From: Effrenium voratum
Taxonomy: Eukaryota > Sar > Dinophyceae > Suessiales > Symbiodiniaceae
Direction of reading: 5' to 3'
Length of the DNA stretch: 64,000 nt
Assembly: GCA_963377175.1 (NCBI GenBank)
Contig: CAUJNA010001768.1
Location: 477,501 to 541,500 of the forward strand
Shown: in pieces, positions 51,801 through 62,770 of the stretch
Numbering within the stretch: the stretch's first letter is position 1
How the letters are laid out: the number at the start of each line of letters is the position of its first letter
The notes under the pieces: model-generated
The model's input: only the letters and a program-made list of their open reading frames with translations
The model's database searches: none
What the model was told of the DNA's origin: nothing
Translations under genes and position numbers: made by a program

Positions 51801-54800
51801 CCCTTTCCTTCTCCAGTATCTAGGAGCTGGACCTCCCTAGTCAAACGCTCATAGGCGGCCAACATGGGAAAAACGTATCCCTCTTCGGGGTTCCGCCAAA
51901 TTCTTTTGACTTGATGAACACTGGGTCGGGAAAATCCGTTCCTAAAGTGTTCAAGATCGGCAACGTAGTAGTCGCCCTTCCACTGGCCACCGGGCTCTAA
52001 TCTATAACCCAGGAAAATCCCAGGCTTCGACACTGGCCCGAATTTGGGCGCTTTAGATGCAGGGTCAATCTTCTGTGCCGGCATAGCGGGCACGTTACTG
52101 TACTCGTCCTCTCCGTGATCGGACGGCCCTGAATCATCAGCTAGTTCATCATCTCCTTCGGGCTCGTAATCAGAGTCCTCAAGAGGGTCAAATTCTTTTG
52201 GCTTTACAGTGAAATACGTCTCGCCAGTCCACGGGGCTTTTAGCTCCTTGGTGGAATCTGGACCGTATCTCCAGTCTACGGAGTGTATCATTTCTCCATT
52301 TTCCTCATCATACTGAACCCATGTATCACGGTCAGCGGTGAGACGAATATGCTCGATTGGAGCATCAACGCTGTCAGCTTTGAATAGCTTAATCCTTGGT
52401 TCAACGTGCACTCTGACGAGTTTGCCAGATTCTTCATCGAAGATCCAGTGATCTTTTGTAGGAATTTCATCAGCTTTGTGATGGTCGTCCCGTTCGGAGG
52501 CGTTTTTGAGCCCCCCCTTTTCGAGCCTACGCGGTTTTGGCGCGATTGGCTTGAAATCAACAAGACATCCGAATGGGATGAGTTGACCGGGAAAATCCCT
52601 GTCATCGTTTCTCTTTCCCCATGCGGTTCCTTCACCTCGATTTTCGAGATTTCTGGCCGCGCAAAATGCGCGAACGGCAAATGGCCACCATTTGGGCGAT
52701 AAGCCGGCTTGTCTGAGGAGTACTCTTGCTCCATGCAGAACTAGCTTCACTTTGTTTTCAATGATGCCATTCGTCTTTGGCATTCCGGGTGTGGACATGT
52801 GATGTACCCAAGCCATTCGGCGAGTAGCCGCAAGAAACTCTCTGGCTTGGTCCGAGTATAACAGACCAATTTTGGGTTCGGGACCCATAAACTTGTGAAA
52901 GGCTTCTACCGTATTAGGTACAGAACGACTAAAAACAGGGAGTACATCTATGTACTTGGTTGCAAGATCGTAAAACACGACTGCGTCCGTTTCACCATTC
53001 ACACCACGGTCCTTTAAACCGTGTAACACCATCGTGTCAACAGTGACAATATCACCGAATTTCGTGCATTCATGCGCGTCGGCACCGCCCCGGCGGTGCA
53101 AACGCACGTTTTCCATCTTTGCGCGTTGGCAATGTGGGCAAAAAGGATTCTTTGGCAAATGTGACATCATGTGTTGAAGCGTTTTAGCTTCAGCACGTAA
53201 CTGGGCTTCAGTCCTGTAGCCCTCAGGGTGTTTGATTTCAACAACTTCACCCCCCTCGTCAGGCGCGTCGGCCTCAGAGGGAGCTGCAGGGTACAGTGAA
53301 TCGTTCATGGCAATTACTGGACCGGGCATTGCCGGTATCGCAGGACATGCATCTAAGTTCGGGGCTCCAAACATGACCGGCCCTTTAGGCAGGTATGGGA
53401 CGTTGTTTATAACGTCGAGCCTAACAGTTCTCCCGGATGGGCTGATGAGAACAGGCGTCTCAAAAGCATCCCACCGGAAACTGTATCCAAAATCCACACA
53501 CCTACGCCCTATCGATACAATCGAGGGTGTATTATCCATGACGAAGGCTTCAATATCCTCGTCAAGTGACTCAACAGTTGCATCAACTCTACCTTGAGTC
53601 CCAGCAACACCATTTGCGGTTTGCAAGGAGTGTTGGATTCGCCCATTCTTGATGTGGCGATGATCCTGCGCAGGGAATGTCGTGCATCCCAACCAAGTCG
53701 AAAGGACACCCAGTGTCAGCAAGCCACCGGATTTCGACTTGTGGGCCAGGCATAGCAGGCATCTGATCAGGAACATTTTCCCTGATCATTCGAGGGCGAC
53801 GAGCCCACCTATTATCAGGCACATACTCACCTAAGTGCAACTGTACAATCTGTCTAGTAGTGGCAGCTAGGATTCTAGCATTTTCCTCGGACATCGCAAT
53901 CACCTCGGGAGGTTGACGCAACCTATCCGGGTGAATGGGGTGAGAATGCGACCGCCGATTCATGATCGGCCTAGGCTCGTCACGTGTCCTTATATTCTCA
54001 ACTTGCTGAATTTCAGCATTGTCATTGAAACTCAGCCTGCGAGCAGTGAGCTTAATCCTCACTGCCTTCGCGAGCTCAGAGTTATACTGGCCGCACTTAC
54101 CGGGCAGGTAATAGAAATCCGTCCTAATGTCAATTGGCCCAGGAATCCGTCTGAATAAAACGGATTTGCGAGTCGGTACACTCAAATCGACATCATCAAT
54201 CAGAGCGTTGTCCGAGAGACGAATCGTTCGTCTGCGAATTACAGCTCTGATATTCGGGCCGCCCGGACACGTACCTTGCAGTGTACGAGCGCCAATAGTG
54301 GTCACTGACCACTCCATTGTCCCTTCAGGGCGTTGAAACCGAGCTCTATACTCTTCAAATGCCTTGGCTATGGGATGAGCAGGGCAGGCAACAAGCCCAA
54401 TAGCCTGAGGGTGACGGCCCGCCCCTCTCAAAAACCCGCTGACAAATCAGGGGCAGGACTATATGTCCTGTCGTCAGCAGTGGTAGTAGGTTCAGCAGAC
54501 TCGGGTTGCGCGTCGGCAGACTCGGTCGAATTTGCACTCTTGTCCGCGCGAACAGTATCCACGCGCGAAGTCCCTGCACGCATCAATCGCAGGAGCACCG
54601 GGCGACGTAGATCTTGGCCTCCTTGGGGGTTCGCCCCAAGGGCTAGGCGTACGCCGCTTATCCTGCTCCCGATTCCTGGGAGAGTACTTGTCCCTTCGAT
54701 GAGGACTTGGGGTATTACCGGTCCTCTTCCTTGGATCACTAGGGGGCCGATTAGGCCTATAGGAATCTCCAAACGGAGATCGTCTCCTGACGGGAGGACC

Positions 54801-57800
54801 AGGAGCACCAGGTTTCTGGGCTCTGTCCCTGGACTGAGATCGTTCGTAAAAGTCTTTGTGCATATTGACCTGGTTCTTACGAACCCTCCAGCGGTCAATT
54901 TCGTTCTTACAACGAGCACGAAGCCATTCATAGCTACAAACATCAGGGTTGGATATGTTCCTATCCCATTCCCTGATATCATGAGCCAAACAGTTGAGGT
55001 GTCTAACCTTCTCACTGAATAGCGACCGCTTTACCTGCTCGGTCAGCGGTTCATCGAGACCCGCAAGGATGTGATCCCACTTCGCGATGAACCTTTCAAG
55101 TCGCTCCTCTTCAGTATAGAAAGATGAAACACTGCATCGCAAGTTTGAGAGCTCAATTATCCTGAATGATTGCTCTCCGATATTTGCAGTCCTTAAGTGG
55201 TCGTATAAGAGCCACAGGATCTGCCTACTCTTGATGCGATTGTTGGAACGTTGAGCGGCTTCGGTGAGACGATTAATCTTATCGATGATGGCAACAGTCT
55301 TGATGCACTTCCGAATGGCTGCGTTGAACCTGGCTTCAAGGATGTGGTATTTACATTCCCCATCAAGTTCATCAAAGGTCTTTGCCTTCTCGACTTCAGT
55401 TAGCCAATTGATGACGTAAAGTCCATCATAGCTGTAGGCATTGCTAACAGCTTCCTTCATATTGGCTATCCATACCCTCAGCCCAGCCGCGTCGGGCTCT
55501 GGCGGGAGGTCTATGGGAATGCACTTAGTCGCAGCTGTGCAGTTCGGATCATGATGGCTACTGTATCCGCCGCCACCAGTTCCGAAAAGATGCTGTGGAA
55601 CCTGAGAACTACCGATTGACAGTGCACATACAGGGCAAAGGCGAGTAGCCTTTGGAATGCAAATCTCACATGCCCTTTTCATGCATATCTTACATTCCCC
55701 AATTTTGCTGGGGTCAGGAATATCCCGATCACACATCCGACAGTTCTTGTCAGGAGGATCGGGGCCACGCATGGTCGGCGGCTCAAGGCCTGAAGGATCC
55801 CTCGGCCTTGTACCGTTGGGATCAAATCCTGGATAATATCCGGTTTCACGTTTATCCAGGGGCACAGGTTGCGTAGCCTTCGGAGGGCTCTGAAGGTCAA
55901 CCGCGTTGGGTTGACCCCCAGTGGGAGTGTCACGGAATCTGTCAACGGGTGGCCGCAGAGGCGGCGAGTACGACCGCGTCGGGTTCGTCTCAGGTGCGCC
56001 TCCAGGAGATCTATTCCTGATACGGTTACCATCGGGATCCCTTCTTCTCCTAGTTTCGTCCCTAAGGCACGCAAGACAACAAGGGACCCTGGACAAATCC
56101 AAATCTCCTGTAGTCATCCTGCCCAGCAGAATGTCTGGTGCAGTAGTAGGTCCTACAAAACTGACACTCAATTCCCTTGGTCAGGAACGAGCTCTCCCTA
56201 CAGACACCGCATCGGGGTCCGTTACGGGAACATTCCTCACACAAGTTCTCTTTGAACGAGAAACAATACTCACAAATATCACCTCTGCATCCTTTGCAGT
56301 GAAACTCAGCCATGAGGTGATTATTTCCATCACCTACGTATTTACACCTGGGTTTACCAGGGTCGCCAGGGTTTCCACCGGCAGCACTCTTCTTCCCCCC
56401 TCCTCCTGGGCTTTGCCGATCTGGAGGAGGAGGTGGGGGAGGATCATCATCAGGAGGGCCAGGTGGAGGTGGCCGCCTATCCGGAGTACGGGACGCGGCA
56501 CGCCTTCCTCCTGTGCGATCGTTCAATCCACTACTTGAGGCCTGGTTCGAGTGCCTTGACTCGAGGGAGTTAATTCTCTGGGCCGTATTACCCAGCACCT
56601 CGAGCATTTGCTCGAGCTTACTGTTGAGCGTAGTCGAAACAGCCATGTTATGAGTATTTTGCTTGTCCGTGTAGGATTTGCAGTCCCTTGACTTTATCTC
56701 AAGGTTGGCTTGTGTCTCATAAAGTTGGTCTTTAACCCACTTTATGCCGTCCCTACTATTGGTCCAGCGTTGTTCGACATCTTGCATCATCCTATCAATC
56801 TGACATACCCTAGTGGACAGGTCCTCGATTTTGAGGTTTACTCCACCAATCGCAGGATGGTTGGATTGGCTCTCCACTAGAGATCTCTCGATCATATCAA
56901 CACGAGCTATAAGCCCGGTTACTCGATCAGAAAGAGATTCAAAAACAGTTTGAACTTGGGTGATGGAGCGAGCAACATCATCATAGCTAGCTCGCTCATT
57001 TAGGGCATCGCCTATGCTTATCATGCGATTGGAAACGATCTTGACGCGTTGGCCAAGCTCGGTCACGATGTCCTTAGTCCCTTGTGACAGCTGCATGGCC
57101 GCGTTCGCAGCCTGCGTACACGTGCTACTCACATGGACGCATTGGTCGTATTTGGCCCTCCACGAGTTAACCTCAGTGGAGAGCTGCTTGATGCATTGAT
57201 CACTTCTATCATTCCTACGCCCAAGGTCTTCGACCTTAGCAACCAGGCGATGAATGATCGCACTTACCGAAGAGTCCACTCTCCCTCTTTCAAGGGCTGT
57301 TACAAGATCAGCAACCTCGTTGGGTTGCTCCTCACTCGCAGGACCAAATCCTGATCCGCGATCTCGAGGAGTGGACAAATCAACCATGATCGGATTAGAT
57401 CTCGGAGGTGTCCTGAAATCATCTTGTACCGCCGTTGATGGCCGTGGGAATTCGCTCCGATTCGGAGACTGACTCTGATACGGTGCAGATCTTCTGGCAT
57501 CACGAACAGCTGATGGCTGTGGCATGCCTAGACCCTTTGTCACAAACAATTTGGGAACTACCGGCCTATCAGTCCGCATAGGAACTTCAGGCTTCATATC
57601 AGCAATGACAACGTCATGCAAATCAGTCGCATTGGACGCTCTAGACTCAGACATTGATTCAACATCGGTAGCGCTGCTGACGGTGTTGTTGTGATTGGAA
57701 CTTGATGCCATCATGGATTCAGACTCAATCGGAACATCAGCTCCGTCTGTGTTGTCAATGGCGAGAAAGGAAGCCGCATTGGGCGTAGGGCGAACAGGCT

Positions 57801-59804
57801 GTACATTCGGGCCACTCGACCTATTGAATTCCTCCTGGAATGCTTCGATCCCATCAAGCACGTTAATCAACGTGTCCGCGTTTAACAGATCTCTACCAAT
57901 GATCGACGCTGGGTCACCTGATCGACCGCGTCCTGAGTCCCGCGTATTGGGGTTACCCCTATGGGCAGTTTCCCGATCCATCCCCCTTGCCCTATGCGAT
58001 CCAGTCGAATTTGACCTTGATCGTTTGCTTGGGGTTGGACTGGGATGCAAATCCAATCTATCTACGATATTACGCTCCCTAGGGCTCTCAAATCCTGAAA
58101 GTCCTGGGGGAGGGGACATGTTCCTCATGGTCGGGTTTACCGACGGTCTTGGCCTGACGTTACGGCTGGCCACGTCAGGATTGAGATTTTCAATCGACAA
58201 AGGTAGCATGAATTCATCGCTTCCAGCAGCCCGTTTTGGGCTTTGGAATTGCGGGAAAGATGACGGGGCGGGTAGCCCTGGCATCCATGCGGCAAAATCC
58301 ATACCAAAAATGTTTCCGTCGTTGGGCCATGAGGCTCTCCAATCGAGCCCACCGGATTCGGTCGGCAGATGAACGTCACATGCAACTCCACTGGATGTAC
58401 CAGGTTCGGGACTACCGAGCGCCTGAAAAACTACACTGCTGGTTGGCACAGGTCTACTGCTACTTCGAGAGTCACGAAACTCGGACTGACCAATATTCAT
58501 CAGCTCCGGGAAAGATGAGGATTGAGCTCCAGGTGCAATACCGGGCTCGTCATCATCACGTCCTGAGACGGAATCATCATGGTCAGGACGATTAGCCCCA
58601 TGACCCTGAGAGCGATTAGCTCTTGAGGCATTAGACGATAGGTCATCAGTGCGAGTAGCACTGGACCTTCCTGAAGGCATTGCTTCTGAAAAAGTGTGGT
58701 CCGACAAAAAGTCAGGACCGGAAAACATCGGCTGTCCGGGCACTTGGTCGTCATTCACAACGTCCAAGATTCCGGCCTGGCCGAGAACCCACTCATCGGT
58801 CACCACATGAGGTCCATCCTCGTGATTCCCGCCATGAGTCCTACAGTAGCCTATGGAAAACGGCGCCTGCAGGGTTGTTATTAAATGGGGTTCGCGGTGC
58901 CAACCGAGGACGAATCCTACGGCTGATAACCTGCGAAAGGGTTTGAAACAGAGTTTCGGGAGAGAATAAACAGGCCCAATCCCACCAACAAGAAGAGATT
59001 GTTTAAGTCCCCCAGTCCCAAGGGCAAAGCGGTGCCCCCGGCTGGCACAACAAACGAACCAAAACAGGGTGCCTTTAACCAAAAGATGAATGAACCCAGC
59101 AAGGGCAGAGACAACCGAAAGCAAGCACAAAGCAGCAAACCAGGCAGGCAAACAATGCAGCGCAGCGAGCAAGCAAAGCAAACCAAATGCAGCACCCTCC
59201 CAAACCCGTGTCCTGACCCACCTCCACGACCAAGCCCCCAACCGCGGCCTCCCGGCAACGCGCACCTTTTGCGCGATGATGGGCGCCGCGCCGTTGAAAG
59301 GCGCCGTGACGAGTATGGCAAGTGTGGGTTTGCCAGAGGGAAAACTTGAGCCAAACGGCGCATTGGCCGTGGCGTTGAAACATGTTGCGATAAAACTACA
59401 TGCCCCCAAAAACAAAAACCAAACAAATAGGCAAATAGGGTAGACTCGTCGTATTGGCGCTTGTTTGGATTAATATCCCTGGTTGGGGTTGTCTAGGAAG
59501 ACAGAAAGAAAGCCACACATGTTTGCGTAACCTTTAGTTTCATTAAGGCACACCCAGTCTCTTTCAAGGCAGACAGAGAGGCAATCAGCCACACAGCAAG
59601 ACAGCCGGACAAACAGCCAGCCGGCAAACAAATGATCAAACACACGACAAACACCACCAACACCAACACCCAGCGCAACACCAACACCAATACCAATACC
59701 ACCACTACCACCATCAACAACAACCAACCAACCAACCAACCAACCAACCAACCAACCAACCAACCAACCAACCAACCAACCAACCAACCAACCAACCAAC
59801 CAAC

Positions 59805-59876
<72 letters not shown>

Positions 59877-60175
59877 TAAAACACACAAGCAAACACAAGC
59901 AAGCAAACAAACAAACAAACAAACAAACAGACAAACAAACAAACAAACAAACCAAGACACACAAACACACAAGCAAAACACAAGCAAAAACACAAGCAAA
60001 CACACAAACAATCAAACACAAACACCACTGCAACAAGACACAATAAACAACAAACAACAAACAACAGCATCAGCAACAACAACAACTTCGATAACAGCAT
60101 CAACACAATCAACAACATCAACAGCATCAACAACATGATCAACAATAACAACACGCAAGCAATCAAGCAAACAAT

Positions 60176-60206
<31 letters not shown>

Positions 60207-60209
60207 ACA

Positions 60210-60259
<50 letters not shown>

Positions 60260-62696
60260 CTAAGCAACCAAATAAACACAAAAACAAACACGCACACAGA
60301 CACCCACACACACAAACAATCAAACCACATACAACAGACAACAAACAACAGCAACAGCAACAACAACCACAGCCACAGCCACAACCACAACCGCAACAAC
60401 AACGACACAAGCAAGACAAAAGTCAAATTGAAGCTGATGGAACCTCTCCAGAGAACATGCACGCGGACATACCAAATCACAATGTGGCGATTGAAAGCCA
60501 TCCAAAGATGCTTGAAAATTACCTGCTACTGGGGCTCAGAATGGCTGATCCGAGTCCAGTGGATCACGATGCCCACTATGTCTTGCACGGGCTCTCATTC
60601 CCAATGAGCTAGCGCCTTGCAACTTCTGCATGTGCGGCGGGAAGTTCCCCGTCTTGATGCACAACATGTTGCTGCCGCTGTACGCCAGCATGTCCTAGCC
60701 CAAGGTGATTCATGGAGCCAAGGTGGCCAAAGACTTGAGCAGCTCAGTGGCTCAGTGGCCAATCTGCTTCGACTGCCCACAAGATTGGCCTCAGAAGGAT
60801 TGTCAGGCGTTGACATTGTGTGCAACAACTCGATCGAAACTGCGTTCCCAAACCAAAGAATCATCGACACACCTTCCGCGAGAGCGAATCAGTCCTCCAT
60901 CTCCGTATTCCAAGCCACGCTGTTGGCATTTGGCTCCTGTCCGGTCGAACTGAGCAATCACCCCGCCTGACCAGAAAACATGCTAGCGGGGAACTCCTCA
61001 AACTCAAGGTGCCGTGGCCACTTCCGAGTTTGAGCTGGCAGACATGGGTTTAACACATTCCTCCTGTCTAGGGTCAAGCACGCTTTACTGCGCAGTTGCC
61101 GACTCCATTCTGTGCTGCTGAGTCCTGATAGAGGAGTTGCTGGGTATCCAAGTCGTACCTGGCAACGGACACATGACAGGGTTGCTCCAATTACCCTGTC
61201 ACAAGAAAGCTGCTTCGCCGGAGAGATACATTTCTGGGTATGTCCTGTCCCGACAGTGGGAACATACGCCTCCTCGTTTGGCATTGACACTGATCAATCG
61301 AAACAAACATGCGTAGGGAGTCCTGCAGCGTGTTTGAGCTGCAAACGCTTGGAGTTTGCTCTCATTTGTCCCGGATGCTGCTTGTGTTTGGCGGCTTGGT
61401 GGTAGGCACTGAAATGGTTGGTGCAATGCTGCAACAAACGTCCACTCAGAAGAGTCTCTGTGACTTGTGAACACTCAGTGGGCGAGAGACAAGAATGGCT
61501 GGTAACTCACCGCGACAAATCCAAGAATCACAAGAGCTGCATGGCTGAAGTCGCGGAGCACACGAGCAAGTTGGAGGTCTCATCAACCACCGCTAGCTTC
61601 TTGCGCCTGCCGGGCTGGAACACGGCAGTCCACTCTTTCAAACTCTCATTCTCATGCATTGCCTCCTAAAGCCCAAGCCACTTCCAACGCACTGCGCGGG
61701 TGCAGTCACAAGCATTGGAACCTTCATAGATCTGTGATCTGAGGGAAGCTGCTACCAAGGTGGACTTCTTGCCTTCTTCAAGTCTGCATTGTCGATTGCA
61801 TCCTTTGAGGATGCCTATCCAGAAACGACTGGACTTGTCAAGCCAAATCTTGAAGCAGGGCCTCGCGAAGCAAAGCTACCCCTGCCATGACCATCCACAA
61901 CTGTTGAGCCATAACGTACGTACGCGTCGGACAACGCTGGCCCACATGACCCCCAAAACCCCCCCCATCCCCCGCCCCACTCCGATTTGCACGCCCGCCT
62001 GCACGAAAGGTCCAGACACCTCACCGCTGTCGCCTGACCGCTGCCCCAGCTCGTGACTCAGTGGACCCAAGTGACCCAAGTGCTCTTTGTCGCAGTGAGA
62101 ACTGAACACAGAAAACCAAACTCTGAGACCTTGGGAAGCCTCAGGGATCTCAGCCTAAAGACTCTGGCTCGTGTTTCCAGACACCTCTACTCTCCTTCGC
62201 CCAGATTGTTCACAATTAAAGCAACGGACTGCCTGCATGTTGCCTGCTTGGCTCCCTCGGAAAATATTGTAGATAACCCGAAAAATGACCAGATCATGAC
62301 TTTTGGCATTGTCTCATGCCGAAAGACGTAGCTAGTGGTCATGCTTGGATACATATGCCAAGAACGTTGTCTGAATGCGGACGTCTTGCAAAAGAACCCA
62401 AGCAGCTGCAAACAAACGAACCACGAACGACCAAACAAACCAAGCAAAGAAACAAAGAACCAAAGACACAAGCAGACAAACATACGTACAAGCAAACAGA
62501 CAGCCAAACAGGCAGGCAGGCAGATAAACAAATACACACAGACACACAGACACACAGACACACAGACACACACACACACAGACACACACAGACACACACA
62601 CACAGACACGCACAGACACGCACGCAAACGAACAAACACACGCACAAACACACACACACACACAAACACAAACACAAACACAAACAAAAACAAAAA

Positions 62697-62770
<74 letters not shown>

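Larger units (their letters stand above)
22611..59414 (-). mobile_element. Giant Ty1/copia-type LTR retroelement, 36.8 kb, in an IFT122 intron
   Basis: Two 483-base direct repeats with TG and CA ends bound the element, differing at three positions. Matching AAAAC target duplications flank it outside. A polypurine tract adjoins the inner edge of the left LTR, which therefore is the 3' LTR, and the coding strand is minus. In order of transcription it carries a coiled-coil/Cys-rich frame, gag, protease, integrase, and a pol frame with methyltransferase-like, dUTPase, reverse transcriptase and RNase H domains. A second set of large frames follows, then a region of decayed exon-like pieces (25.7-39.8 kb, possibly nested), and a 657-codon frame near the 3' end. 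Protease before integrase before reverse transcriptase is copia order. Normal copia elements are 5 to 10 kb. The near-identical LTRs indicate a recent insertion, yet several frame changes and two stop codons break the coding region, unless they are recoding sites. Confidence 0.85.
59420..60615 (-). other. 5' part of the IFT122 intron that hosts the element, rich in microsatellites
   Basis: The intron starts with a GC donor at 60615 (AAG then GCGCTA) and ends at the AAG before 22500; AGGC occurs at both junctions. This part holds (AACC)n, (AAGC)n and CAA-rich sequence that is open in several frames but not coding. Confidence 0.85.

Noticed and set aside
59700..60260. CRISPR array
   Set aside because: The repeats are uninterrupted tetramers without spacers, in a eukaryotic intron.
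59470..60501. Cys/Leu/Val-rich and Thr/Asn/Lys-rich frames of 100-200 codons
   Set aside because: Translations of (AACC)n, (AAGC)n and CAA repeats in an intron.
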